Below are positions 53,178 to 62,769 of a DNA stretch of 64,000 bases, one piece after another. The DNA comes from Massilia rubra (lineage in GTDB: Bacteria > Pseudomonadota > Gammaproteobacteria > Burkholderiales > Burkholderiaceae_D): positions 62,001 to 126,000 of the forward strand of contig NZ_VUYU01000002.1 of the NCBI RefSeq assembly GCF_011682065.1, written 5' to 3'. Below the pieces are notes generated by a model that searched no databases, was not told where the DNA came from, and saw only the letters and a program-made list of their open reading frames with translations. How positions within the stretch are numbered: position 1 is the first letter of the stretch; the number at the start of each line of letters is the position of its first letter. The position numbers and the translations under genes were made by a program.

Positions 53178-53747
53178 ATGAGCATTAAATCCGATAAATG
53201 GATCCGCAAGATGGCGGCCGAAACGGGCATGATCGAGCCTTTCGAACCGGGCCAGGTCAAGGAGCGCGATGGTCAGAGAATCGTTTCATACGGTACCTCG
53301 AGCTACGGCTACGATATCCGCTGCGCCGACGAATTCAAGCTGTTCACCAATATTAATACCACCATCGTCGACCCGAAGAATTTTGACGAAAACAATTTCG
53401 TCGATGTGTCGGGCAAGGGCTTCTGCATCATTCCGCCCAATTCCTTCGCGCTGGCGCGCACCGTGGAATACTTCCGCATTCCGCGCAATGTGCTGACCAT
53501 TTGCCTGGGCAAGTCGACCTACGCGCGTTGCGGCATCATCGTCAACGTGACCCCGTTCGAGCCCGAATGGGAAGGGTTCGTGACGCTGGAGTTTTCCAAC
53601 ACCACGCCGCTGCCGGCCAAGATCTACGCCAACGAAGGCGTGGCGCAGGTGCTGTTCTTCGAATCGGACGAAGTGTGCGAAGTGTCATACAAGGATCGCG
53701 GCGGCAAATACCAGGGCCAGGTCGGGGTGACCTTGCCGAAGGCCTGA
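53178..53747 (+). CDS. dcd: dCTP deaminase
   Basis: 189 residues, full length. It deaminates dCTP to dUTP, the main route to dTTP in Gram-negatives. Family motifs are [17 protein letters not shown], the nucleotide-binding [36 protein letters not shown] with the catalytic Glu, and the closing [13 protein letters not shown]. It ends at a bidirectional terminator shared with the convergent decarboxylase gene. Confidence 0.96.
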   Translation: MSIKSDKWIRKMAAETGMIEPFEPGQVKERDGQRIVSYGTSSYGYDIRCADEFKLFTNINTTIVDPKNFDENNFVDVSGKGFCIIPPNSFALARTVEYFRIPRNVLTICLGKSTYARCGIIVNVTPFEPEWEGFVTLEFSNTTPLPAKIYANEGVAQVLFFESDEVCEVSYKDRGGKYQGQVGVTLPKA

Positions 53748-53773
53748 GCATCGCCCTCGCGTCCGCGCGCATG

Positions 53774-53801
53774 AAAAAAGGAACCCGAGGGTTCCTTTTT
53801 T
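53774..53801. terminator. Bidirectional intrinsic terminator
   Basis: AAAAAAGGAACCC and GGGTTCCTTTTTT form a near-perfect stem with A and T runs, between the convergent dcd and decarboxylase genes. Confidence 0.92.
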
Positions 53802-53841
53802 GTTGTGCCAAGGAGGCGCTGGCGCCTCCCGACGGTGCCGC

Positions 53842-56094
53842 TTACTGGCGCACGCAGTCCACGAAGTAGCCGCGCTTGCCGTCCACTTCGCGCTTGACCA
53901 GGCCGTGCACGTCGGTCTCGAAGCCGGGGAAGCGCTCGTTGAAGTCGCGCGCGAAGCGCAGGTAGTCGACGATGGTCTTGTTGAAGCGCTCGCCCGGGAT
54001 CAAGAGCGGAATGCCCGGCGGGTAAGGCGTCAGCAGAATCGCCGTGATGCGGCCTTCCAGCTCCTCGATCGCCACGCGGTCGATCTCGCGGTGCGCCATC
54101 TTGGCAAAGGCGTCGGACGGCTTCATCGCCGGGATCATGTCCGACAAATACATCTCGGTGGTCAGGCGCGCCACGTCGTAGGTCTTGTAGAAGTCGTGGA
54201 TCTGCTGGCACAGGTCGCGCAGGCCCATCGCTTCGTAGCGCGGGTTGGCCGCCGCAAACTCCGGCAGGATGCGCCACATCGGCTGGTTCTTGTCGTAGTC
54301 GTCCTTGAACTGCTGCAGCGCCGTGACCAGCGTGTTCCAGCGGCCCTTGGTGATCCCGATCGTAAACATGATGAAGAACGAGTACAGCCCGCACTTCTCG
54401 ATGATCACGCCGTGTTCGGCCAGGTACTTGGTGACGATCGAGGCCGGAATGCCGGACTCGCCGAACACGCCGTCGAGCGACAGGCCGGGGGTGACCACGG
54501 TGGCCTTGATCGGGTCGAGCATGTTGAAGCCGGGGGCGAGGTTGCCGAAACCGTGCCAGTCGTCCTCGGCGCGGATCATCCAGTCGTCCTGGGTGCCGAT
54601 GCCTTCTTCCGAGAAGGTGTCCGGGCCCCAGACCTGGAACCACCAGTCGTTGCCGAATTCGGCGTCGACTTTTTTCATGGCGCGGCGGAAGTCGAGCGCT
54701 TCGAAGATTGACTCTTCCACCAGCGCGGTGCCGCCCGGCGCTTCCATCATGGCCGCGGCCACGTCGCACGAGGCGATGATCGAATACTGCGGCGAGGTCG
54801 AGGTGTGCATCAGGTAGGCTTCGTTGAAGGCATCCTGGTCCAGCTTGACCGTCTCCGACTCGCGCACCAGCACTTGCGACGCCTGCGACAGGCCGGCGAG
54901 CAGCTTGTGGGTCGACTGGGTCGAGAAGATCATCGATTCCTTGGCGCGCGGACGGTCCTTGCCGATCGCGTGCATGTTCTTGTAGAAGTCGTGGAAGGTC
55001 GCATGCGGCAGCCACGCTTCGTCGAAGTGCAGGGTGTCGATCTTACCGTCCAACATTTCGCGCAGCGTTTCGACGTTGTATACCACGCCGTCGTAGGTCG
55101 ACTGGGTAATGGTCAGGATGCGCGGCTTCTTGTTGACGGCCTGGCGCGCGAACGGATTGGCTTCGATCTTGCGGGCGATCGACTCGGGCGTGAATTCTTC
55201 GAGCGGAATCGGGCCGATGATGCCGAGGTGGTTCCGGGTCGGCATCAGGAACACGGGAATCGCGCCGCACATGATGATCGAATGCAGGATCGACTTGTGG
55301 CAGTTGCGGTCCACCACGACGATGTCGCCCGGTGCGACGGTCGAGTGCCACACCATCTTGTTCGAGGTCGAGGTGCCGTTGGTGACAAAGTAGCAGTGGT
55401 CGGCGTTGAAGATGCGCGCCGCGTTGCGCTCGGACTTGGCGACCGGGCCGGTGTGGTCGAGCAGCTGGCCGAGTTCTTCGACGGCGTTGCAGACGTCGGC
55501 GCGCAGCATGTTCTCGCCGAAGAACTGGTGGAACATCTGGCCGATCGGCGACTTCAGGAAGGCCACGCCGCCCGAGTGGCCGGGGCAGTGCCAGGAGTAC
55601 GAACCGTCGTTGGCGTAGTTGACCAGCGCGCGGAAGAACGGCGGCGCCAGGCCGTCGAGGTAGGACTTGGCTTCGCGGATGATGTGGCGCGCCACGAATT
55701 CGGGCGTGTCTTCGAACATGTGGATGAAGCCGTGCAGTTCGCGCAGGATGTCGTTCGGGATGTGGCGCGAGGTGCGCGTTTCGCCGTAGATGTAGATCGG
55801 GATGTCCGAGTTCTTGTGGCGGATTTCCTTCACAAACGCGCGCAGCGCGATCAGGGCCGAATCGGTGTCTTCGATCGAGCCGGTGCCGAATTCCTCGTCA
55901 TCGATCGACAGCACAAAGGCCGAGGCGCGCGACTGCTGCTGGGCGAACTGCGACAGGTCGCCGTAGCTGGTCACGCCAAGCACCTCCATGCCCTCTTTTT
56001 CCATCGCCTCGGCGAGCGCGCGGATACCGAGCCCGGAGGTGTTCTCGGAACGAAAATCCTCGTCGATAATGACGATTGGGAAACGAAATTTCAT
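53842..56094 (-). CDS. PLP-dependent arginine/lysine/ornithine decarboxylase
   Basis: 750 residues from the ATG at 56094 (GGAG upstream). It belongs to the large fold-III-like (aspartate aminotransferase fold) basic amino-acid decarboxylases. The N-terminal flavodoxin-like wing is 1-125. The PLP core has SWHCPGHSGGVAFLKSPIG, HFDEAWLPHATFHDFY with the cofactor-binding Asp, and the Schiff-base Lys in STQSTHKLLAGLSQ. The C-terminal domain has TPYPPGIPLLIPGERF. Length and motifs favour the biodegradative arginine or lysine decarboxylase type (AdiA/LdcC-like), producing agmatine or cadaverine. No antiporter gene is adjacent, so acid resistance by a local pair is not indicated. Confidence 0.9.
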   Translation of the reverse strand: MKFRFPIVIIDEDFRSENTSGLGIRALAEAMEKEGMEVLGVTSYGDLSQFAQQQSRASAFVLSIDDEEFGTGSIEDTDSALIALRAFVKEIRHKNSDIPIYIYGETRTSRHIPNDILRELHGFIHMFEDTPEFVARHIIREAKSYLDGLAPPFFRALVNYANDGSYSWHCPGHSGGVAFLKSPIGQMFHQFFGENMLRADVCNAVEELGQLLDHTGPVAKSERNAARIFNADHCYFVTNGTSTSNKMVWHSTVAPGDIVVVDRNCHKSILHSIIMCGAIPVFLMPTRNHLGIIGPIPLEEFTPESIARKIEANPFARQAVNKKPRILTITQSTYDGVVYNVETLREMLDGKIDTLHFDEAWLPHATFHDFYKNMHAIGKDRPRAKESMIFSTQSTHKLLAGLSQASQVLVRESETVKLDQDAFNEAYLMHTSTSPQYSIIASCDVAAAMMEAPGGTALVEESIFEALDFRRAMKKVDAEFGNDWWFQVWGPDTFSEEGIGTQDDWMIRAEDDWHGFGNLAPGFNMLDPIKATVVTPGLSLDGVFGESGIPASIVTKYLAEHGVIIEKCGLYSFFIMFTIGITKGRWNTLVTALQQFKDDYDKNQPMWRILPEFAAANPRYEAMGLRDLCQQIHDFYKTYDVARLTTEMYLSDMIPAMKPSDAFAKMAHREIDRVAIEELEGRITAILLTPYPPGIPLLIPGERFNKTIVDYLRFARDFNERFPGFETDVHGLVKREVDGKRGYFVDCVRQ

Positions 56095-56285
56095 GGACAG
56101 CTCCAAAGCGAAGCGCCGTGAGGATGTCCACGCCTGTGCGGGACGCCTCTCACGGCACCGGTCAAAAAAAGAAGAAGCGGATTTTCGCAGAAATGGCGGC
56201 AATCCGGTGAAAAACTTTTGCTAGATTAACTACAAGCGGGCCGTAGTGTCGCACACTATGCCCGCCACCGTGAAAGCGTACCGGA

Positions 56286-56900
56286 TCAGTGGTGCGCGAG
56301 CGCGCCCGCGCCCATCAGCGCGCCGATCGGATCGACGTGCAGCCAGGCGAACACGCCGAGCAAAATGCCGACCGCGGCGACCGCGTAGGCGCCGATCATC
56401 AGCCATTTTTTACGCGTCAGCAGGGTGATCGCCGCCAGCGATATGGCAATCTGTTCGGCCGTGGTGGCCAGCGCCCACTGGTGATGCTGGTGCATCTTGG
56501 AGTCGGACTGGTGGTTCCAGTCGTCGGCCTTGGCGTCGAGCGCTTCGGCTTCCTTGCGGATGTCGTCCTTCTCCGCCTTGTAGCGCACCACGTCGGCCTT
56601 GTATTTTTCCGGGTCGACCCCGGGCAGCACCATCGCCAGTTCGGCCAGGTTCTGCTTGTTCGACTTGGCCTGGTAGTAGTTCCAGCTGTTGGCGGCCTTG
56701 GTCTTTTCGATGGCGGCGTTGTTCTTGTACAGGGCCGCGTCGTTCTGGGTGGCGCCGCCCTGGTAGCCGAACATGGCGCCGACTGTGGCCAGCACCGCCG
56801 TCATGACGGCGATATTGTTCGAAAAGGGATCGTTGTTGTGGGCTGCGTGTTCGACCGCATGGTCGTGCGGTCCGTGTACGTGAAAACCGTGTCCTGACAT
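56286..56900 (-). CDS. DUF4337 membrane protein
   Basis: 204 residues from the ATG at 56900. The N-terminus is His-rich (GHGFHVHGPHDHAVEHAAHNND). One membrane segment is near 30-50, a long charged helical region follows, and two C-terminal membrane segments come last (ISLAAITLLTR, IGAYAVAAVGILLGVFAWLH). It matches DUF4337; no function is known. It starts 4 bases after the folA stop, so it is read with folA. The His-rich start might bind metal. Confidence 0.78.
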   Translation of the reverse strand: MSGHGFHVHGPHDHAVEHAAHNNDPFSNNIAVMTAVLATVGAMFGYQGGATQNDAALYKNNAAIEKTKAANSWNYYQAKSNKQNLAELAMVLPGVDPEKYKADVVRYKAEKDDIRKEAEALDAKADDWNHQSDSKMHQHHQWALATTAEQIAISLAAITLLTRKKWLMIGAYAVAAVGILLGVFAWLHVDPIGALMGAGALAHH

Positions 56901-56904
56901 GTAT

Positions 56905-57393
56905 TCAGCTCGCTTTTTTGGTGTAGGTGACGAAGGCGTAATCGAAGCCGTTGGCATCGGAGCGGTGCGCTTCGCGCGCGCTCTCGGACCATGCGGGGGC
57001 GTCGAGCGGCGGGAAAAACGCGTCGCAGGCGAAGGTGTGCGCGATCTCGGTGACGATCACGCACTGCGCCAGCGCCAGGGTTTGCGCGTAAATCTGCGCG
57101 CCGCCGATCACAAACGCCGGCGCCTCGCCCGCCAGCGCAATCGCGTGCGGCACCGACAGGGCGCGTTCGACGCCGTCGCGCTGCCAGTCCACATCGGTGG
57201 TGACGACGATGTTGCGGCGGTTCGGCAGCGCTCGCCCGATCGAGTCGAACGTCTTGCGGCCCATGATGATGGGGTGGCCCGTGGTCAGGCGCTTGAAGTG
57301 CGCCAGGTCTTCCGGCAGGCGCCAGGGCAGGGTGTTGTCGATGCCGATGCCGCGCATGGCATCCATGGCGACGATGAGAGTCAGTGTGCTCAT
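56905..57393 (-). CDS. folA: Dihydrofolate reductase
   Basis: 162 residues, usual length. It reduces dihydrofolate to tetrahydrofolate with NADPH. Substrate-site MRGIGIDNTLPWRLPEDLAHFK carries the catalytic Asp, PIIMGRKTFDSIGRALPNRRNIVVT binds NADPH, and FVIGGAQIYAQTL is the third family block. It is followed by a DUF4337 gene in the same operon. Together with dcd nearby it belongs to dTMP supply, but the two genes are on opposite strands and not co-transcribed. Confidence 0.95.
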   Translation of the reverse strand: MSTLTLIVAMDAMRGIGIDNTLPWRLPEDLAHFKRLTTGHPIIMGRKTFDSIGRALPNRRNIVVTTDVDWQRDGVERALSVPHAIALAGEAPAFVIGGAQIYAQTLALAQCVIVTEIAHTFACDAFFPPLDAPAWSESAREAHRSDANGFDYAFVTYTKKAS

Positions 57394-57761
57394 AAAGCCT
57401 TAGTGTTTCGAAAAAAATCGGAAGGTCGCCATTATGGTCCAAAACGGCGGCTTCGCAAGATGCTCATGCCGGCTACAGTGTCTCAGGATTGTGAATTTTT
57501 TGTTTTGGACGGAACCAAATGTCACACACTCTCACCATTGTGTTGCCTGTATATCCTTAATTACAAAGGGGAAATTGACTAAGTAAAAACTAAGTGTTGG
57601 GTTAAAACGTCAAATCCTAATTTCTGTGTGGCAACTTCGTCGTTTGCTGTATCGTCTTTCAACGCCTGCAGTAACGCACCTGGGATGAGCAGGTTTTCTT
57701 ATCGATATGCAAAGAAACCTCACCAGAGCCGGCCGAGCTTGCCCTACGTCTTGGAGACCCG
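57394..57761. other. Intergenic region between divergent folA and carA
   Basis: About 370 bases, clearly AT-richer than the neighbouring genes. It must hold promoters for folA (minus) and carA (plus). I saw a TTGACT at about 57575, but no -10 at suitable spacing. No pyrimidine attenuator, arginine box or terminator hairpin was recognised. GGAGA sits just before the carA ATG. Confidence 0.5.
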
Positions 57762-58919
57762 ATGAAGCACCCACTCAGTAACAGCAGCAGCGCAGGTCCG
57801 CGCGCCACCCTGGCCTTGGCGGACGGCACGCTGTTCGAAGGCCGCGCCATCGGCGCCGCCGGCCAGGCCAGCGGCGAAGTTGTGTTCAACACCGCCATGA
57901 CCGGCTATCAGGAAGTGCTGACCGATCCGAGCTACACGCGCCAGATCGTCACGCTGACCTATCCGCACATCGGCAACACCGGCATCAACAGCGAAGACGG
58001 CGAGTCCGGGCGGGTGCAGGCCGCGGGCCTGGTCATCCGCGACCTGCCTTTGCTGGCTTCGAATTTTCGCTCTACCCAAAGCCTGTCGGATTACCTGGTG
58101 CGGCAGGGCGTGGTGGCGATTGCCGATATCGACACCCGCAAGCTCACGCGCCTGCTGCGCGAAAAAGGGGCGCAGAACGGCGCCATCGTCGTCGACGCCG
58201 CACCGGGCCAGGCGCTGGCGCTGGCGCGCGCCTTTCCCGGCCTCGATGGCATGGACCTGGCGCGCGTGGTCTCGACAACGGCGCCTTACGAATGGACTGA
58301 AGGCCCGTGGCGGCTCGGCGCCGGCTTCGCGCCGCAACCGGGCCGGCACCTGCACGTGGTGGCCTACGACTACGGCGTGAAAACCAATATCCTGCGCATG
58401 CTGGCCGGGCGCGGCTGCCGCGTCACCGTGCTGCCCGCGCAAGCGAGCGCGCAGGACGCGCTGGAGCTCAAGCCGGACGGGATCTTTTTGTCGAACGGCC
58501 CGGGCGACCCGCAGGCCTGCGACTACGCCATCGAAGCGGCGCGCACCCTGATCGACAGCGGCACGCCGGTGTTCGGCATCTGCCTCGGTCACCAGATCAT
58601 GGCGCTGGCCTCGGGCGCGCGCACGGTCAAGATGAAATTCGGCCACCGCGGCGCCAATCATCCGGTTCAGGAGCTCGATACTGGAAAGGTTTCTATCACC
58701 TCCCAGAACCACGGCTTCGCGGTCGATGCCGCCACCTTGCCGGCCAACTGCCGGGTCACCCACGTGTCGCTGTTCGACGGCACCTTGCAGGGCTTCGAGC
58801 GGCTCGACAAGCCCGCTTTCTGCTTCCAGGGCCACCCCGAAGCTTCCCCTGGCCCGCACGACCTGGCCGTGCTGTTCGACCGCTTTGTCACCCTGATGGA
58901 AAGTAGCAAACATGCCTAA
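57762..58919 (+). CDS. carA: Carbamoyl-phosphate synthase small subunit
   Basis: 385 residues. It supplies ammonia from glutamine to CarB. The N-terminal CPSase domain opens [18 protein letters not shown]. The C-terminal class I amidotransferase has the nucleophile Cys in [12 protein letters not shown] and the His-Glu pair in [19 protein letters not shown] is the GATase entrance motif. It overlaps carB by 8 bases. The protein is complete and looks functional. It may be a second copy in the genome, because the carB next to it is not of the normal type. Confidence 0.93.
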   Translation: MKHPLSNSSSAGPRATLALADGTLFEGRAIGAAGQASGEVVFNTAMTGYQEVLTDPSYTRQIVTLTYPHIGNTGINSEDGESGRVQAAGLVIRDLPLLASNFRSTQSLSDYLVRQGVVAIADIDTRKLTRLLREKGAQNGAIVVDAAPGQALALARAFPGLDGMDLARVVSTTAPYEWTEGPWRLGAGFAPQPGRHLHVVAYDYGVKTNILRMLAGRGCRVTVLPAQASAQDALELKPDGIFLSNGPGDPQACDYAIEAARTLIDSGTPVFGICLGHQIMALASGARTVKMKFGHRGANHPVQELDTGKVSITSQNHGFAVDAATLPANCRVTHVSLFDGTLQGFERLDKPAFCFQGHPEASPGPHDLAVLFDRFVTLMESSKHA

Positions 58920-61900
58920 GCGCGCAGATATCCGCAGCATCCTGATTATCGGCGCCGGCCCGATCGTGATCGGCCAGGCGTGCGAGTTCGATTATTCCGG
59001 CGCCCAGGCCTGCAAGGCGCTGCGCGAGGAGGGCTACAAGGTCATCCTCGTCAACAGCAATCCGGCCACCATCATGACCGACCCCGAAATGGCCGACGTC
59101 ACCTACATCGAGCCGATCGACTGGGAAGTGCTGGCGCGGATTATCGCCAAGGAGCGTCCCGACGCCATTTTGCCGACCATGGGCGGGCAGACCGCCCTCA
59201 ATTGCGCGCTCGACCTGCACCGCCACGGCGTGCTGGCCGAATTCGGCGTGGAGCTGATCGGCGCCACGCCCGAAGCGATCGACAAGGCCGAGGACCGCGC
59301 CAAGTTCAAGGCCGCCATGACCAGCATCGGCCTGGCCTCGGCCCGTTCGGGCGTGGCGCACAGCATGGCCGAAGCCTGGGAAGCGCAGGCGGCGCTCGGT
59401 TTTCCGGTCGTGATCCGGCCATCGTTCACCATGGGCGGCAGCGGCGGCGGCATCGCTTACGACGCCGCCCAGTTCCACACCATCTGCCAGCGCGGGCTGG
59501 AGCTGTCGCCCACCAAGGAGCTGCTGATCGAAGAGTCCCTGCTCGGGTGGAAAGAGTTCGAGATGGAAGTCGTGCGCGACCGCGTCGATAACTGCATCAT
59601 CGTCTGCTCGATCGAAAACCTGGACCCGATGGGCGTGCACACGGGCGACTCGATCACGGTGGCGCCGGCGCAGACCCTGACCGACAAGGAATACCAGATC
59701 ATGCGCAACGCCTCGGTGGCGGTGCTGCGCGAAGTGGGCGTGGACACGGGCGGCTCGAACGTGCAGTTCGCGGTCAACCCGCACGACGGGCGCATGATCG
59801 TCATCGAAATGAACCCGCGCGTCTCGCGTTCGTCGGCGCTGGCCAGCAAGGCCACCGGATTCCCGATCGCGCGCGTGGCGGCCAAGCTGGCGGTCGGTTT
59901 TACGCTCGACGAACTGCGCAACGAAATCACCGGCGGCGCCATGCCGTCCTCGTTCGAGCCGTCAATCGACTATGTGGTAACCAAGATCCCGCGCTTCGCC
60001 TTCGAAAAATTCCCCGGCGCCGACGAGCACCTGACCACCCAGATGAAGTCGGTCGGCGAAGTCATGGCGATCGGCCGCACCTTCCAGGAATCGTTCCAGA
60101 AGGCCCTGCGCGGGCTCGATATCGGCGTCGACGGCGTGCGCCGCGACGGCATGCAGACCGGGCGCTCCGTCATCGAAGAGCAATTGAGCAAACCGGGACC
60201 GGACCGCATCTGGTACGTGGGCGAAGCGTTCGCCCAGGGCTTCACCGAGGACGAGGTGCATGCCTGCAGCGCCATCGATCCGTGGTTCCTGGCGCAGATC
60301 GGTGACCTGGTCGAGATCGAGCTGTGGATCGAACAGCAAACCCTGGCCGCGCTGGACAAGCCGGTCATGCATCGCCTCAAGCAGCAGGGCTTCGGCGACC
60401 GCCGCCTGGCCGCGCTGCTGGGCGCGAGCGAGCAGGCGGTGCGCGAGGCGCGCCACGCGCTCGGCGTGCGCCCCGTGTACAAGCGGGTCGACACCTGCGC
60501 GGCCGAATTTGCGACCAGCACCGCCTACCTGTACTCGACCTACGACGAAGAATGCGAGGCGGCGCCTAGCGCGCGCAGCAAGATGATGGTGCTCGGCGGT
60601 GGCCCGAACCGCATCGGCCAGGGCATCGAATTCGATTACTGCTGCGTGCACGCGGCGATGGCCCTGCGCGAAGATGGCTACGAAACCATCATGGTCAACT
60701 GCAATCCCGAAACCGTCTCCACCGACTTCGACACCTCCGACCGCCTGTATTTCGAGCCGGTGACCCTGGAAGACGTGCTGGAGATCGTCGCCCTCGAACA
60801 GCCGGCCGGCGTGATCGTGCAGTACGGCGGCCAAACGCCTTTGCGCCTGGCGCTGGCGCTGGAAGCGGCTGGCGTGCCGGTCATCGGCACTTCGCCCGAC
60901 ATGATCGACGCCGCCGAAGACCGCGAGCGCTTCCAGCAATTCCTGCAAAAGCTGGACCTGCGCCAGCCGCGCAACCGCACCGCGCGCACCGAGCCTGAAG
61001 CGGTGCGCCTGGCCGGCGAGATCGGCTACCCGCTGGTGGTGCGCCCCTCGTATGTGCTGGGCGGACGCGCCATGGAAATCGTGCACGAGCAGGCCGACCT
61101 GGAACGCTACATGCGCGAAGCGGTCAAGGTGTCGCACGATTCGCCGGTGCTGCTGGACCGTTTTTTGAACGACGCCATCGAGGTGGACGTCGATTGCATC
61201 TGCGATGGCGAGCGCACGCTCATCGGCGGCGTGATGGAGCATATCGAGCAGGCCGGCATTCACTCGGGCGACTCGGCCTGTTCGCTGCCGCCGCATTCGC
61301 TGGGTGAATCGACGGTGCGCGAAATCAAGCGCCAGACGGCGCTGATGGCCAGGGAGTTGAACGTGGTGGGCCTGATGAACGTGCAGTTCGCGGTCCAGCA
61401 GAGCCGGATCGATGGACGCGTGCACGATGTGGTGTACGTACTCGAAGTGAACCCGCGCGCCTCGCGCACCGTGCCGTTCGTGTCCAAGGCGACCGGCCTG
61501 CAGCTGGCAAAAATCGCCGCGCGCTGCATGGCCGGGCAGTCGCTGGAAAGCCAGGGCGTGCTCGATGAAGCGGTGGCGCCGTGCTTTTCCGTCAAGGAGG
61601 CGGTTTTCCCGTTCGCCAAATTCCCCGGCGTGGACACCATCCTCAGTCCCGAAATGAAATCGACCGGAGAAGTGATGGGCGTTGGCGCTACTTTCGGTGA
61701 AGCCTACTTCAAGGCCCAGCTGGGCGCCTCGGTCAAGGTGCCGCGCTCCGGCCTGGTGTACCTGCGCGTCAAGCGCGGCGACCAGGCGCGCGCGGTCGCG
61801 CTGGCGCGCCAGCTGCTTGGCGCCGGCTTTACCCTGTGCGCCAGCCTGGTGACGGCAAGCGTGATCGAGGCCGCCGGCATGGCGGTCGAGGAGATCGACG

Positions 61901-62766
61901 AAGCCGCCATCCTGGAGCGGCTGGCCGCGCGCCAGGTCGCCATGATGGTCCTGACGGTCGACGAAAAGCGCAGCGCCGTGGTGGCCTCGCGGCCGCTGCG
62001 GGTGGCCGCGCTGGCCGCCGGCACGGTGGTGTGCACCACCATCGCCGGCGCCGAATGCATGTTCGAAGCCACCCTGCACGCCGACAGCTACAGCCTGGCG
62101 TCGCTGCAGGAACTGCACGGCAAGCGGGGCGCAGCCATGGAGGCGCCAGCGCCGCATGCGCGCCCCTTGCCCGGCCCCGCCGACTTGGCGGCGGCGTCCA
62201 TCGTCCTGCCCGAACGGCGCGCCCATGCGCGTGAAAGGACGGCCGGCGGCACGCCGCTCAAGCTGTTCATCCGCCAGCCGTTCACCGAATCGGACGCCGA
62301 GCAGCAGCGCCTGATCGGCGACATCATGGCGCTGATCGACAGCGCCAACGGCCTCCCGCATCCGTTCGACTACCTGACCGGCACCCGCGCCGAAAGCGCG
62401 GACACCTTCAAGAAGTCGTTCGAGCGCGATTATCACCTGCCGTTCACGCCCAAGAACTTCCGCGACCACCGCCTGGGCCTGCTCGACCATGCCGATGCGG
62501 TGGTCAACATCCGGGTCGGCATGAGCGAGAGCAGCGCTTTCGAACTCGGTTACCACATCTTCAAAGGACGCTGCACGCCTGTGCTGTTCCTGGTGTGGAA
62601 GCACGCGCCGATCAAGACCACCCTGATCCGCGAGCTGCAGGACCTGTGCGACGTCACCTACCTCGAATTCGAGCATGTGGACGAACTGCGCAGGGGCATT
62701 CACGCATTTTTCGGCACCATCCGGCGCGGCACGAGCAACGCCACAATGAATAGTCAGAAGGAGTAA
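58912..62766 (+). CDS. carB: Carbamoyl-phosphate synthase large subunit with extra C-terminal domain
   Basis: 1284 residues against about 1075 usual. Residues 1-400 and about 552-935 are the two ATP-grasp halves, both with intact glycine-rich and metal-site stretches ([64 protein letters not shown]). Residues about 948-1070, where the MGS-like allosteric domain lies, are divergent: the usual T-x-G-T entry and N-T segment are not recognisable. Residues 1071-1110 are a Pro/Ala linker. Residues about 1112-1275 form an added domain with [34 protein letters not shown], resembling nucleoside 2-deoxyribosyltransferase-type or related Rossmann folds. It overlaps carA by 8 bases; a chemoreceptor gene follows after 3 bases. 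Confidence 0.9.
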   Translation: MPKRADIRSILIIGAGPIVIGQACEFDYSGAQACKALREEGYKVILVNSNPATIMTDPEMADVTYIEPIDWEVLARIIAKERPDAILPTMGGQTALNCALDLHRHGVLAEFGVELIGATPEAIDKAEDRAKFKAAMTSIGLASARSGVAHSMAEAWEAQAALGFPVVIRPSFTMGGSGGGIAYDAAQFHTICQRGLELSPTKELLIEESLLGWKEFEMEVVRDRVDNCIIVCSIENLDPMGVHTGDSITVAPAQTLTDKEYQIMRNASVAVLREVGVDTGGSNVQFAVNPHDGRMIVIEMNPRVSRSSALASKATGFPIARVAAKLAVGFTLDELRNEITGGAMPSSFEPSIDYVVTKIPRFAFEKFPGADEHLTTQMKSVGEVMAIGRTFQESFQKALRGLDIGVDGVRRDGMQTGRSVIEEQLSKPGPDRIWYVGEAFAQGFTEDEVHACSAIDPWFLAQIGDLVEIELWIEQQTLAALDKPVMHRLKQQGFGDRRLAALLGASEQAVREARHALGVRPVYKRVDTCAAEFATSTAYLYSTYDEECEAAPSARSKMMVLGGGPNRIGQGIEFDYCCVHAAMALREDGYETIMVNCNPETVSTDFDTSDRLYFEPVTLEDVLEIVALEQPAGVIVQYGGQTPLRLALALEAAGVPVIGTSPDMIDAAEDRERFQQFLQKLDLRQPRNRTARTEPEAVRLAGEIGYPLVVRPSYVLGGRAMEIVHEQADLERYMREAVKVSHDSPVLLDRFLNDAIEVDVDCICDGERTLIGGVMEHIEQAGIHSGDSACSLPPHSLGESTVREIKRQTALMARELNVVGLMNVQFAVQQSRIDGRVHDVVYVLEVNPRASRTVPFVSKATGLQLAKIAARCMAGQSLESQGVLDEAVAPCFSVKEAVFPFAKFPGVDTILSPEMKSTGEVMGVGATFGEAYFKAQLGASVKVPRSGLVYLRVKRGDQARAVALARQLLGAGFTLCASLVTASVIEAAGMAVEEIDEAAILERLAARQVAMMVLTVDEKRSAVVASRPLRVAALAAGTVVCTTIAGAECMFEATLHADSYSLASLQELHGKRGAAMEAPAPHARPLPGPADLAAASIVLPERRAHARERTAGGTPLKLFIRQPFTESDAEQQRLIGDIMALIDSANGLPHPFDYLTGTRAESADTFKKSFERDYHLPFTPKNFRDHRLGLLDHADAVVNIRVGMSESSAFELGYHIFKGRCTPVLFLVWKHAPIKTTLIRELQDLCDVTYLEFEHVDELRRGIHAFFGTIRRGTSNATMNSQKE

Positions 62767-62769
62767 AAC

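Noticed and set aside
59962-62703. 913-codon open frame opposite carB
   Set aside because: Same codon-bias artefact; carB motifs on the plus strand are unambiguous.
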